DNA of 64,000 nt from Gerris lacustris (taxonomy: Eukaryota > Arthropoda > Insecta > Hemiptera > Gerridae), in contig OX578277.1 in assembly GCA_951217055.1 (NCBI GenBank), forward strand, positions 10,686,834 to 10,750,833. The letters are read 5' to 3'. Position numbers and translations under genes: made by a program. Positions 12,106 to 23,700 of this stretch are shown here, one piece after another. Within the stretch, counting starts at the first letter, position 1. Each line of letters begins with the position of its first letter. The notes beneath the pieces were generated by a model, which saw nothing but the letters and a program-made list of their open reading frames with translations, ran no database searches and was not told the DNA's origin.

Positions 12106-13126
12106 TATCTTATATAATAAGAAGGGTGTCTGTATGATGGTATGTCTTTTATACAAATCTACAGTTTTATCCCAATTTGATGAATACTTACACACTTTTC
12201 CTTTAAAGCAAGGGTAAGGTAACTGTTTACATGAATTTTCGAACTATAACTTTTGGTTCAAAGGGGTACGGGATAAAAATGTCAAAGTAATAAAAACCCT
12301 TCATGACGCATACCGTTGAAAAGCTCTTTAAGAGTACAGTAATTATTGTTATGTAAATTTAGGGGGGTAAAAAGGAAAAATATTTCTAAAAGTCAACGTA
12401 TGTGTGTGTGTGGGTGTGTTTTTTATACAAATCTACAGTTTTAGTCCGATCTCGTGAAAAGCTGCACACCTGACCTTCAAAGCAAGGGGAAGGCCACTGT
12501 CTACATCTACATGAATTTTCGAAATTTAAATTTTGTTACTCTGGAGTACGGGGTAAAAATGTCAAAGTAATAAAAACCCTTCATGACGCATACCGTTGAA
12601 AAGCTGTTTAAGAGTACAGTAATTATTGTAATGTACATGTAGGGGGTAAAATGGAAAAATATAGCTAAAAGTCAACGTATGTGTGTATGTTCTTTATATA
12701 AATCAAATCTACAGTTTTTGTATGATCTCGATGAAAATTTGCACACTTGACCTTCAAAGCAAGGGAAAAATTACTGTCTACATGAATTTTCGAAATTTAA
12801 ATTTTGGGGTACAAGTAATGAATACGGGGTCAAAGTAATGAATACCCTTCATGAACCATATCGTTGAAAAGCTCTTTAAGAGTACAGTAATTGTTGTTAC
12901 ATAGTTTTGTCATATTTTTATCAAGGAGGGAGGTAAATTTGGGATATTTGCTAATTTTCTTATCAAAGAGGAAGGGGTATAGAAATAAGTGGGAGGGATA
13001 GAATCTTGATATTATCATATACACATAGTAAAATAATTTAAATGTTTCTTGATGGTAGTTTATAAACTTATCAAATTAAACACTCCGTAGTGAAGCACGG
13101 AACTACGGCAGCATCCAGCTATATAG
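12106..13126 (+). mobile_element. Repetitive element with three internal ~275-bp units, Helitron-like 3' hairpin
   Basis: Three diverged direct units start at about 12131, 12401 and 12678; each has an AAATCTACAGTTTT phrase, then ACCTTCAAAGCAAGG or a variant, then CCGTTGAAAAGCTCTTTAAG. The right end has a 7-bp stem hairpin (13085-13108) about 18 nt before the apparent boundary. A reverse-oriented relative lies at 51440-51635. Helitrons carry a 3' hairpin near a CTRR end; here the end is CTATATAG, so the class is only suggested. Confidence 0.45.
13085..13108 (+). other. Hairpin near element 3' end
   Basis: CCGTAGT and ACTACGG pair perfectly around a 10-nt loop; the position just inside the end of the 12.1-13.1 kb element resembles a Helitron termination hairpin. 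Confidence 0.5.
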
Positions 13127-13259
13127 TATATGTATAAAAAAAAAATATATATATATACATAATAATTGGTATATACTCAGGAAGAAACCCGCATGGCCAT
13201 TTTAATTGGAACAATGGAAAAAAATTATTTCAAAGAGATTTAGCACGCATGATCACAAA

Positions 13260-13565
13260 AAAATTATATCTTGAAGAAATGATAATATGCTCTAAATTTG
13301 AGGGCGCTACCTCCTAAAAAACGCTGAAATAACGTAAAAACGGTTCAGACTATTTTAATTTTTAGAAATAAATCTAAAATTAAGTCTATAAAAACACAAA
13401 TCTACCATACAAGTAATTTTCCCGTGAACAATCTACTTTCCAAGATAAAGGTAAAAAAAACAAATTGAATTGCAAAAGTCGAGGGCAAGAAGTCGGGACC
13501 GATTCCCCGCCAGGAAAGAATTATTTTTATAGTAACTTTTAATTATAGTTAAGTATAGTTCAAGA
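13260..13565 (+). repeat. Copy 1 of the recurrent ACTTTCTC family (partial, old)
   Basis: Matches the middle and 3' part of the family best seen at 49071-49703: GGGCGCTACC, AAAACGGTTC, then a GATTCCCCGCC word and TTATTTTTATAGTAA. The left and right ends are missing or eroded. Confidence 0.6.
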
Positions 13566-13613
13566 TGAATCAATTTTTTAAATTATATCACAGTAAATTA
13601 TATTTTTGAAATC

Positions 13614-13731
<118 letters not shown>

Positions 13732-14005
13732 GTATATATATAATATGTATATATATATATATATAAAAAATAAGTTCAATATACATCTTCTTATGAAATA
13801 TTTTATTCTAAAATATATATATATTATCGATAAATTCCAATGTTTTTATTATATATTTTTCCAATTTATTATATTTTTTATCCAATATATATATTTTTTA
13901 TTATTATTTTTTTTTAAATTAACTCTTTAAGAATAATTATAATTTTTATTTCTTGAATATATCTAGAAGCTTAAAATAACCTTTCATTGCCTGTTAAGAG
14001 GCTTT

Positions 14006-14007
14006 AT

Positions 14008-14083
<76 letters not shown>

Positions 14084-14093
14084 TATATGTATA
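14006..14093. repeat. Compound (CA)n-(TA)n microsatellite
   Basis: About 18 CA units pass directly into (TA)n near 14041. Confidence 0.97.
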
Positions 14094-14420
14094 TATAAAT
14101 ATAAATGTACTATATCTATATGGTTCTATGTATAAATATATATACTAAGTTAGTTTATATTTTGCTATATTATTATGTATGCATATATATATATGTATAT
14201 ATAGTTTGAGGTAGCTCAAGGACGTTGGGTTTTTTCGCGTTAGCATGCTCAGGTTTATTACAGTGTTCAAGTAATAATAGTCAGGTATTCCGACATCTGA
14301 CATTATAAAGCCTTCTATAAACTTGTTTCTAAGCAGGTAATTACTTGTATACATATTTTGTTAGCCGACAAATTTAAATTCGTTTTTTTAACAATTTAGA
14401 AGGAAAAAGGTTAGAATAAT

Positions 14421-15776
14421 TGTACAGAGATTTTGTTGTAATCTTCGTAATACCGATGAGAAGAGATCAAGTGTGAAAGAGGAACAGTCAGTGTAGGAGT
14501 TGAGACAGAGGTTTAAATCTCCTGTCTTTAGTAAGTTTATTGTACAAAGCTAACTTTCAACTACAAATAGTCATCTTCAGTACCGGTGAGAAGAGATCAA
14601 GTGTGAAAGAGGAACAGTCAGTGTAGGAGTTGAGACAGAGGTTTAAATCTCCTGTCTTTAGTAAGTTTATTGTACAAAGTTAACTTTCAACTACAAATAG
14701 TCATCTTCAGTACCGGTGAGAAGAGATCAAGTGTGAAAGAGAAACAGTCAGTGTAGGAGTTGAGACAGAGGTTTAAATCTCCTGTCTTTAGTAAGTTTAT
14801 TGTACAAAGCTAACTTTCAACTACAAATAGTCATCTTCAGTACCGGTGAGAAGAGATCAAGTGTGAAAGAGAAACAGTCAGTGTAGGAGTTGAGACAGAG
14901 GTTTAAATCTCCTGTCTTTAGTAAGTTTATTGTACAAAGCTAACTTTCAACTACAAATAGTCATCTTCAGTACCGGTGAGAAGAGATCAAGTGTGAAAGA
15001 GAAACAGTCAGTGTAGGAGTTGAGACAGAGGTTTAAATCTCCTGTCTTTAGTGAGTTTATTGTACAAAGCTAACTTTCAACTACAAATAGTCATCTTCAG
15101 TACCGGTGAGAAGAGATCAAGTGTGAAAGAGAAACAGTCAGTGTAGGAGTTGAGACAGAGGTTTAAATCTCCTGTCTTTAGTAAGTTTATTGTACAAAGC
15201 TAACTTTCAACTACAAATAGTCATCTTCAGTACCGGTGAGAAGAGATCAAGTGTGAAAGAGAAACAGTCAGTGTAGGAGTTGAGACAGAGGTTTAAATCT
15301 CCTGTCTTTAGTAAGTTTATTGTACAAAGCTAACTTTCAACTACAAATAGTCATCTTCAGTACCGGTGAGAAGAGATCAAGTGTGAAAGAGAAACAGTCA
15401 GTGTAGGAGTTGAGACAGAGGTTTAAATCTCCTGTCTTTAGTAAGTTTATTGTACAAAGCTAACTTTCAACTACAAATAGTCATCTTCAGTACCGGTGAG
15501 AAGAGATCAAGTGTGAAAGAGAAACAGTCAGTGTAGGAGTTGAGACAGAGGTTTAAATCTCCTGTCTTTAGTAAGTTTATTGTACAAAGCTAACTTTCAA
15601 CTACAAATAGTCATCTTCAGTACCGGTGAGAAGAGATCAAGTGTGAAAGAGAAACAGTCAGTGTAGGAGTTGAGACAGAGGTTTAAATCTCCTGTCTCTA
15701 GTAAGTTTATTGTACAAAGCTAACTTTCAACTACAAATAGTCATCTTTAATATAGGTGAAGAGATCAAGTGTGAAA
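14421..15776 (-). repeat. 130-bp satellite array A, about 10 copies, with hammerhead-like core
   Basis: TACCGGTGAGAAGAGATCAA recurs exactly every 130 bp from 14581 (first, diverged copy at 14451) to 15621, and the array fades at 15740-15776. Read on the minus strand each full unit has CTGAAGA, a hairpin ACTA-loop-TAGT and GAAA, the core layout of a hammerhead ribozyme, followed by AATAAA. The same satellite in opposite orientation is at 29417-30357. Copies are nearly identical, which implies recent expansion or homogenisation. Confidence 0.97.
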
Positions 15777-16898
15777 TAAATTTATTGAAATCGGTATTGC
15801 TCCTACAATAAGCCTTGTTGGCATAGAGAGACACCTTGTACATTCGTCAAAATATGCAAATGTTTTTTAGATAAAGATTTCACTCTTATCAAATCTGTAT
15901 AACTTACGAATTATATAATACTAGAGGAAATCTATTAACAGACGAACACTGGGCGTCTTTGATAAGGTAATCAAATGGTCTTATTTCATCCAACAGATAT
16001 CACCCATCTTCAACGTAAATATCTCATTGTTATTTTCTTTTACTATATCATTTCAGACTGAATAAGAGAATATTCAGCGAATTTCACTCTTAACTATAGA
16101 TTGTTCGTGAATTCATTGAAAGAGAAATCTATTCATAGCTATAGATAACATTAGAGGAAGGTACTCGTTTACTGTGATCTACATTTTTTTTTTCATTATA
16201 CAACAATATATTTTCTTTTCAAAGCCAACACTGATGTCATAGACAGTTCCCCTTCTCTAGTAGATCTTTATTTAGAGTTTATTGTATCTTTACAAACTTG
16301 ATTGACAATCAGTGTTGTTTCTTTAAACTACTATGTAGTTCTATTTATATTACTATTGTTTTAATACATCTTCCTTTATATTTTTTTTTTATTGTTAAAG
16401 AACATAAACTATTATTTGTATTGTATAATATGAAAAACAGTTACATACAATATAAAATCTATTTATTTTAACCAAGCGGCAACTAGACAAATAAATAGTC
16501 AATGATCTGGTAATGTATTCCTAACACATCTTTGACACGAGTAAGTGTATTTCATAACTATTATTATATGGAAATTGGTTCTTGGAGTGATTATATAGAT
16601 TAAATTACCTTTTAATAAAAGAGTTAGTGTGAAATATTTCTTCGCTCTCTAAGAAATCTATCCCACATTATTGTAAAGCTGAATTATTGATAGAGCGCAA
16701 TTTGCCGCGCAGGGTGGTTTACCTATGGCCTATGGCTCCGCCGATCCAAAATTTGCTTCCAGTCCAACTTTCTGACGTTGACGCTTCAAACCAGAACGAA
16801 ACCTTCCAGTTATCTTCCCACTTGTTTATATTTGGTTTCATTTTTCGAGCAATCCATTTACAAAGAAAATATTAAATATAGGTATTGTATTGTGATGT
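15777..16898. other. No recognised gene
   Basis: AT-rich. A 62-codon ORF at 16687-16875 has no recognisable family. No repeats resolved. Confidence 0.4.
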
Positions 16899-16899
16899 A

Positions 16900-16987
16900 A
16901 AATACCCGGGTATTTAAAACTGCGGGTAAATATTCTGGGTATTTACCCGGGTAAATACTCATTTTGTGTAAATACCCAGGTATTTAC
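16900..16987. repeat. Cluster of TACCCGGGTA palindromes
   Basis: AAATACCCGGGTATTT (16900-16915) is a perfect palindrome. 16939-16958 is a perfect 20-bp palindrome centred on the same CCCGGG. Imperfect versions lie at about 16922-16946 and 16970-16987. It directly abuts the repeat starting at 16995. Confidence 0.85.
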
Positions 16988-16994
16988 GACAATT

Positions 16995-17590
16995 TTTAGG
17001 GTCCGTAGGCAAAACCAAGGACCCTATATTTTCCTGCGTGTGTCCGTCCGGTCGCCTGCTCTCACGGCTACACCTTTCGTCTGATCACTTTGAAATTTGG
17101 CATGTATGTGTTTTGTACCTACCCACATATTTTAAAAATATAGCGACTTGAAAAAAAAAAAAATCAAAAAAATTAGGGTAAAAAAACTTAAGGGTTAACA
17201 TTTTTTTTGACACCGTGAGGGGTATCATATGAAAGTTTACGTCGAGCTGATTACAAAAAATATAATTCTTTGGTTATAACTTTGATAGGGCGAGAGTAGG
17301 CAAGTTTGAAGTGGGCGTGAAACGTGCCCCCCCCCCCCCCCCCCTCTATCTCGCTTATGTGAATTGCAAAAAATCTGAAAAAAAAATCCTGGACATTCTT
17401 CGACCAAAAGTAAAGATACCACTTTTTGGAAATTTCGAAAAAAAATATGATTTTATTTTTTATTGACAAAATACGTTTTTTTTTATAATTATGGTCTTTT
17501 CGATGTATACGGTTGTAGTCCGGTTCAGTTGCAAAAAAATACTTTATCAGTGGGTGTTTTGAGAATATCAGACCCTTAGGATAGTTCAAA
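16995..17590 (+). repeat. Dispersed repeat, partner at 60803-61360
   Basis: Begins TTTTTAGGGTCCGTAGGC and carries GTGTCCGTCCG, ATCACTTTGAAATTTGGCAT, a C-tract (17327-17344), and AAATACCACTTTTTGG-type words, all in the same order at 60803-61360. The two minus-strand ORFs inside (61 and 112 codons) read the C-tract as poly-Gly and are not genes. Confidence 0.8.
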
Positions 17591-18279
17591 GTAAGCTTTT
17601 TAGCATTTTAAAAAATAACACTGTTTATACACTTTACAGTGTGGCCTTTGGACCCTCGCTGTGTGCTGACTAGCACACACTGACTACCGCAAGTAGTTAT
17701 TAAGTGATGTCTCATCCTTAATAAATAAATGAAATAGGCAATTACGACCTTGACACCTTGAAATTAAAATATATAAATTATAAATATAAAAGACTGAAAC
17801 ATATTTTGCTATAAAATACCTCCATAAAAAAATTAAATAATAATCTAGTCTAAAGTTTAAAAATATCTAGTCACATTTTTTAATCAATATTTACCAAATA
17901 TTTAATGATATTATTGTCCATATAGTTGTTGTTGAACGAATGTTATTTATATATGTTGTTTTTGTTTTGTTTTCCTGTCTATTTTTATCTAGTCATAAGT
18001 TTTAATGACTGTTTGAAACCTTGTGTCTAGGGTTTTTGTTGGATGTTTTGCCTAACTCTTACCTGTTATCGCACATAAAACTATAATACTCTAAATTACT
18101 ATTATTCCCCAAGGAAAGAGCTTATAAGAAGCTTGAAACTGGGATTGTTAGTCACCAGAAAAATTATTATATTTATGTAATTTATTTATATTTTGATGTT
18201 TATTCAATAAAGTTTTATTATTATTATTATTAATAAATTAATATTATTGAATGGATATTATTAAGTTAATAAGAATAAT
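17591..18279. other. No recognised gene
   Basis: AT-rich; a short (ATT)n run near 18220. No credible ORF. Confidence 0.45.
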
Positions 18280-19093
18280 AGTCCAGAAGATAGCATGCAA
18301 AAAAGTGTCTGACTAACATCAAGCTAGTGTATAAGTAAATCTTTTGATGCCTTTTAAGAATATGTGGTCGGCTAAGTTCGTCGGCGGGACATTGATTGGC
18401 AATAGGCATTTGAAAAAAATAAACCGGTGGAGAGCGGCCATGTCCCACCCTTAATGGTGGATTGTGTGATTTTCATGGTCCTGGAGTACGAAATTAGTTA
18501 GTAGACTAAAAATCAAGTTGATGCTAGTTCGTCACGTAATAGGTTAGTTAGTCAAATTTTACTCCAAATCATAGTGGTCATGTGTTAAGGTGACAGACAA
18601 ACATCAACATGATTTTTTTGACATTTTTATGTTTGGGCTGTGGCACATTAACCTCGAAAAGCGTTACGTTACACGAGTAGTAGGGAAGATAAGTTTATAG
18701 GATAAAGGTGTTAGGAAGGTATAGGAGGTGTTCAATCGAGTCTGTCCGCTCTTGGTAGGGATAGTGTCTTCCACTACCGTGCTTGGTACCGCCGTCGCTA
18801 GGACGTCCCCTCCCCAAGCGATTCTAAAACGCTGTACACTGTATTTAGTCTACTAACTAAGTTAGTACTCAGGATCATGAAAATCGCATTGTCCACCAAA
18901 AAGGGTGTGACATGGCCGCTCTCCACCTGTTTGTTTTTTCAAATACCTATTGCCAAGATATGTCCCGCAGATGAACTTAGCCGACCACATATTGTTAAAA
19001 GACACCAAAACATTTACTTATACACGAAATTCTAGCTTGTTTCTAGCTTCCTGTGTCTAGTCAGACACTTTTTTGCACGCTATCTCCTGGACT
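18280..19093. mobile_element. Foldback element, 814 bp, ~240-bp inverted arms
   Basis: The left arm (18280-18510) and right arm (18845-19093) are diverged inverted repeats: AGTCCAG at one end and CTGGACT at the other, then GTGTCTGACTA, GGTCGGCTAAGTTCGT and GGAGAGCGGCCATGTC inward. The middle (18620-18840) is unrelated and more GC-rich. Related copies lie at 27782-28140 and 55084-55290. A 60-codon ORF on the left arm is incidental. Confidence 0.85.
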
Positions 19094-19255
19094 ATATAAT
19101 ATTAATAAACCTAAATAGAAACCTTCATACGAGTTTAAATCATGTTGTGTAGGACAGTCTTGTTAGTGTTTGGGACTTTGTTTATAGATAAAACAGTTTT
19201 AGGAAATTGCAGGATGGATGTATCAGACACTTTACACATCTATCTATTCAATTTT

Positions 19256-19764
19256 TAAGTTTTTATGGTAGTATTCATACTACGGAAAGTTTAAATTTTA
19301 ATTTAAATCAAATTATAATTATTATTAACACTGGGAGACAGGCAGAGAAAAATAGACTCCACTGCCGGGACTTGAACCACGGGCCTCTACATTTCCAGTG
19401 TAGCGCTCTACCAACTGAGCTACGCAGGAGAATGATTTTCTCTGCCGTAACCGATAACTAGTCCCGAATTCAAGCTATCAATATTTCTACAAGTTTAGCA
19501 AGTCAATATTTATGACATTAGAACTAGACCGTGAATTAACGCTTATAATTATAAAGTACTCAATTAGTACCTGTACCTTGTATACAATCAATTAGAAATT
19601 CAATATTTAAGTTTTTGGTAGTATTCATACTACGGAAAGTTTACATTTTAATTTAAATCAAATTATAATTATTATTAACACTGGGAGACAGACAGAGAAA
19701 AATAGACTCCAGCGCCGGGACTTGAACCACGGGCCTCTACATTTCCAGTGTAGCGCTCTACCAA
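19256..19764 (-). repeat. Tandem tRNA-related repeat, ~355-bp unit, 1.4 copies
   Basis: The unit starts with GGTAGTATTCATACTACGG and an AAATTTTAATTTAAATC tract, then a tRNA-like block; the start recurs about 355 bp on (19612) followed by a second, truncated tRNA-like block that breaks at 19764 into the ~145-bp family. A third copy lies at 39165-39530 and a degenerate one at 44985-45085. Confidence 0.8.
19363..19430 (-). repeat. tRNA-like SINE head
   Basis: On the minus strand: GTAGCTCAGTTGGTAGAGC (A box, D arm), an anticodon-like arm CTACA-CTGGAAA-TGTAG (triplet GGA in the loop), and B box GGTTCAAGTCC. The acceptor pairs are mostly possible, but the T stem has mismatches and the block sits in a repeat, so it is a tRNA-derived SINE-like sequence and not a working tRNA gene. 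Confidence 0.7.
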
Positions 19765-20120
19765 TCTATGTGATTATTAGTGAGGAACATGTCTCACCTC
19801 TCTAGGTATCCAACCTATAGTCTTGTTAGTGTTTGCGGGACTTTGTTTATAGATAGAACAGTATTAGGACATTGCTAAATGGAGGTATCAGTCACTTTAC
19901 ACATCTATCTATGTAATCATTAGAGTGGAACATATGTCTCAAATCTCTAGGAATCAGACTTATATTATTGCTGGTGTTAGGACTTTTGTTATAGAGCGAC
20001 AGTTTTAGGACATTGCTGAATGGAGGTATCAGTTACTTTACACATCTATCTATAGTATTTAAGTGGTCATTAGTGTAGAACATGTTTCACCTCTCTGGGA
20101 ATCCAGCCCATGTTATTGTA
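19765..20120 (+). repeat. Dispersed ~145-bp family, best tandem copies
   Basis: About 2.4 direct units, each with CACTTTACACATCTATCTAT, GGAACATGTCTCACCTCTCT, AATCCA.CC and GGACTTT.GTTATAGA followed by GACATTGCTGAATGGAGGTA. More copies lie at 5.1, 21.4, 22.9, 29.3, 46.5 and 49.8 kb. Confidence 0.8.
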
Positions 20121-20631
20121 TTGTTAGAGTTTGAATATATTTTTTTCTTAAACCTATTATGTAGTTAAATAACAATTTTTCAGATTGTTATTCTAACTAT
20201 ATTCAAAGAATAACATTTAACATTAATTCAATCTTATTATTTAACCTTGTTTCTTGTTTTCGTTTTTTTTTTTTTTTTTTAATTATAATATAGAAAATCC
20301 TTCATGTAAAACTAAACTACAGACTTACGCAGAAATAACTGACAGGAAGATTTGCTGAGAATTATAATATGTTGAATAGTCAAAGAAATAATATTATTCG
20401 CTTCCTCAGATCCAGCAAGGGAATTAGATGGAAGACAATGGAAGACGGTTATATGTTTGTAAAGCCTTGGTTGAATTGTTCATCTTTTCTGTTTTAATCT
20501 TTTTTTAAAAACTGGAGTGTTTAATTATCTTTAACACTTAGTGCCTTAACTAGATGCCAAGGACAAGAGAATTAAGATTCAACGCAACGAAATAACTCTA
20601 TTATGGGGAATATGTATAAGACATAATATAG

Positions 20632-20635
<4 letters not shown>
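20121..20635. other. No recognised gene
   Basis: AT-rich with a T run at about 20264-20280; no credible ORF. Confidence 0.45.

Positions 20636-20717
<82 letters not shown>
20636..20717. repeat. (TA)n microsatellite
   Basis: About 40 TA units. Confidence 0.98.
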
Positions 20718-20719
<2 letters not shown>

Positions 20720-21190
20720 GTATTATATACATATAGTGAGTTGAATGATATAATATCTTAAGGTTACGTATATCTAGGCGAAAATGCTTGCCAAATATGA
20801 GTTTGACGATGATTTTATTTCAATATAGATTCAATGATATATTTTCTTTATAAACTCAAAATAACGCACCACTTTTATATTTTTATGCTTACACAAAAGT
20901 CGTTCAATTAGGATCTTTTATCTGTTGTTTTCATCTCAGGCGGACCTATTTCGCCTCTGTCGATCATAGCCACACTCCTGGAACCGCCGAAAAGCTCGGC
21001 CGATAGTAGTGAGATGCACTCTTAGTCGACAACCAACCTTTCGAGAAAAGCCTTTCTTAACCCATCACTACGGGTTTAATCGCTTTCTCCATAGTTAAAT
21101 TAGGAGGTCTATTCATGTTGGCACAAACAAACAACTGTATTAATGAATAACTAAGTGAGAGCTCTCATTTAATCAACTGCAAATAACAGT
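20718..21190. other. No recognised gene
   Basis: Includes a locally GC-richer patch (20940-21070) without ORF or recognised repeat. Confidence 0.4.
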
Positions 21191-21199
21191 GAATCATTA

Positions 21200-21320
21200 A
21201 TGAGGATGATTAAATATAATTAATTTATGATGATTAAATATAATTAATGATGATGATTAAATATGATTAACAATGATGATTACATATGAGATGATGATAA
21301 ATGATGATGATTAATGAATC
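21200..21320 (+). repeat. Degenerate GATGATTAAATATAATTAAT repeat
   Basis: Four or five impure ~30-bp units built on TGATGATTAA and ATGATGATAAATGATG. Confidence 0.7.
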
Positions 21321-21394
21321 ATTAAACATCAGTATAAATTGGAGAGAAATATAAAGGTGGTGCGTTAATTTTGACTCAAATAATGTTCTATCTA

Positions 21395-21500
21395 AAACCT
21401 AAGTCTAAACACTACCAATAATCTTGGTTGGACTGCTGGAGGATGAACATTGTCCATGATAATGGTCCCATAGATCACATATGGGCATACGGGGGTTGCC
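21395..21500 (-). repeat. ~145-bp family copy (partial)
   Basis: CTAAACACTACCAATAATCTTGGTTGG and GATCACATA align with the reverse copies at 22870-22975. Confidence 0.5.
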
Positions 21501-21984
21501 CAACCCCCGTACCACGGCCCGGGGCATGTTTTGATCCAGTCCGCGGACGTTAGGAGTTTATATCATACCAAAAGTCGTTCAGTTTCTTCAAAACATCAAA
21601 GTTGTCTTTGTTTTATCATGGTATATTTTTCCTATAATACCTAGATAAATAATATCATTAATAGATTTCATATAATAATCAAAAGTAGCAAGATAATAAT
21701 AGCAGTAGTCTCCTACAGGAGACGGTGCTGAGCGGAATACTCAAGGGAACTGTGACGTCATTCCCGAAGCAAGAGGTGAGTGATCCTAGCGGACAAATGT
21801 GGTATTTAAATCTATCATTTAACTCCTAAACTGCCGCGGACCAACTAAATTTTTATAATACATAATTCTAATCATATGTAAATAGAACTTAAAAAAATTC
21901 TAACACTTTATAAAGAGTAAATAAACATAAATAATAAGGAAGATTCTAAACTCTAAAGTTACTTTGGTTAACGTAACGCTACTA

Positions 21985-22372
21985 GTTAAAATGCTAATTT
22001 TAATTTGGGGATGATACCCCCAAAAACTCTGAAAAACGTGAAAAAAATTATTTCTCGAAAACCGTTCCGACGATTTTGATAAAAAAAAATATATCTAAAA
22101 TATAGTCCAATTAAATACGAATCTTTCGATATAAGCCGTTTTTTCGGGAAAATCTAGTTCCTGAGATAATGGCTTAAAACGCGGACGGTGGGAGCCCGAG
22201 TTCGATTCCCCGCCCGGGAGAAGTTATTTTTATTGTAAATTTTGATGAAATGTTCGGTAATAATTAAATTTACTTACGAAAACTAACAAATGGGAAACAC
22301 TGAGCTAAGTAAATATGAACTCGTATATGAGAAAGTTTGTCTGAGTTATCTCGGACCGATTTTTTTACTTCC
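21985..22372 (+). repeat. ACTTTCTC family copy 2, nested, 5'-truncated
   Basis: Starts at TTTGGGGATGATACCCCC and runs in register to the family end (TATATGAGAAAGTTTGTCTG, CTCGGACCGATTTTTTTA). Includes the B-box-like GAGTTCGATTCCCCGCCC. Confidence 0.8.
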
Positions 22373-22600
22373 TACCAGAGAAAGTAATGCAATAAAATAT
22401 TAATGCATAGAAGACAGTTTAATTTATAGTTTATAATTAAATCACATAGGAAGGCAAGGCAGTTAAAATTTTTAAATTAAACGAAAATTTAAGTATAATT
22501 CTTAATAAGAAGATTGAAATAGAGATTAAGAAATATTATAGATATAGTACAACATTTTTCCACCAGAGTCACTTAAATCGCGAATCACCATCATTACTGC

Positions 22601-22660
22601 GTTCACACATCGTTTTGAAAGCGTTTCGGATCCAATTCGTTTTCAAAACGATGTGTGAAC
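22601..22660. other. Perfect 20-bp hairpin
   Basis: GTTCACACATCGTTTTGAAA (22601-22620) pairs exactly with 22641-22660 across a 20-nt spacer. It lies inside the 21715-22826 element and could itself be a tiny MITE. Confidence 0.8.
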
Positions 22661-22849
22661 GTAGTAGTAGTACATGATGAACTCACCTTGTGGCAGTTTA
22701 AGGAACTAAACCTAAATGACAGATGTCAAATGTAAGTACCACATTTGTCCGCTAGGATCGCTCACCTCTTGCCTAGGGAATGACGTCATAGTTCCCTTGG
22801 ATATTCCGCTCAGCACCGTCTCCTGTCACCTACTGAGGATATCATGATT

Positions 22850-23110
22850 GAGTGGACTGTATTGATAAATTCCAAAGACTAAACACTAACAATAATATAA
22901 GTTGGATTCCCAGGTTAGACACAGTAATTATCACATAGATAGATGTGTAAAGTGACTGATGTCTCAATCTTATAATGACCAAATGGTACCTGGAATTAAA
23001 GTCCAAACACGAACAATCTGTGTTCGATTCCCAAAGAGGTGACTCATATTCCACAATTACACAAATAGATGTGTAAAGTGACTGATTCCTCCATCCTGTA
23101 ATGACTAAAT
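22850..23110 (-). repeat. ~145-bp family, two units in reverse
   Basis: AGATGTGTAAAGTGACTGAT occurs twice (about 22942 and 23070), each after a GGATTCCC- or GATTCCCAAAGAGGTGA-type word. The 104-codon ORF across it is incidental. Confidence 0.7.
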
Positions 23111-23114
23111 AAGT

Positions 23115-23700
23115 AAGTAAGTACTTGAAATGTAGACTTTTATCTTTAACAAGCAATTAATGTCTCGATGTGATCGTAAATATAAAGAAAAAAAGAAATA
23201 AAAAATAAAATCGGCATCTCCTTTCATTTACCTAATTGTGTTTGTGTATTGCGTACACATAGATTACGTTAGAAGACTTTGCTCAAACCGGTTAAAAGTT
23301 TTAAAGATAAACTAAGAATAAGAAATAGTTTTAAAACAATACGCTTTCAAAGTACGAAAACATTTCCCACATTAAGTGTACGCCGATGTCGTAAGATACA
23401 GAGTATATAAGGCTCAAGTCACTTGTTGCTCTCTAACTAGCTTTAACAATTTTTTTTTCTATAAAAAACTTTAATATTATACAAGCTAGATTTCACTTCA
23501 AAAAAAAGATTAATTATTTTTTGAACTAGAAAGATAATCTTAATAGGCTTAAGTAATCAATTATCTATTATAATTTTATCAATTAATATTATACATGTAA
23601 GCTGTTATAATTAGTATACTAGAGAAATTATTAAAAAGATTTTGACAGAAATAAAAATAGTCAGCCAATTAGGGTGGCACATAGCTTTCCAGCTATGTAT
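23115..23700. other. No recognised gene
   Basis: AT-rich; ends at the TIR element that starts at about 23722. No credible ORF. Confidence 0.45.

Larger units (their letters stand above)
21715..22826. mobile_element. TIR element, 1.1 kb, ~120-bp inverted ends
   Basis: ACAGGAGACGGTGCTGAGCG at the left and its complement at the right (CGCTCAGCACCGTCTCCTGT, 22807-22826) define the ends. Inward both arms hold GTGACGTCAT/ATGACGTCAT, GCAAGAGGTGAG and CTAGCGGACAAATGTGGTA in mirror order. The interior holds a copy of the ACTTTCTC family and a hairpin. No transposase ORF, so non-autonomous. No clear TSD seen. Confidence 0.85.

Noticed and set aside
14421..15776. CRISPR-like array
   Set aside because: Units are whole 130-bp repeats without unique spacers, in a eukaryotic repeat landscape.
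17251..17589. 112-codon minus ORF with a glycine run
   Set aside because: The Gly run is the C-tract and the ORF lies in a dispersed repeat whose second copy at 61.1 kb does not keep the frame.
19363..19430. Functional tRNA gene
   Set aside because: A and B boxes are good, but the T stem has mismatches, the acceptor is imperfect and further copies sit in the same repeat; better explained as a SINE head.
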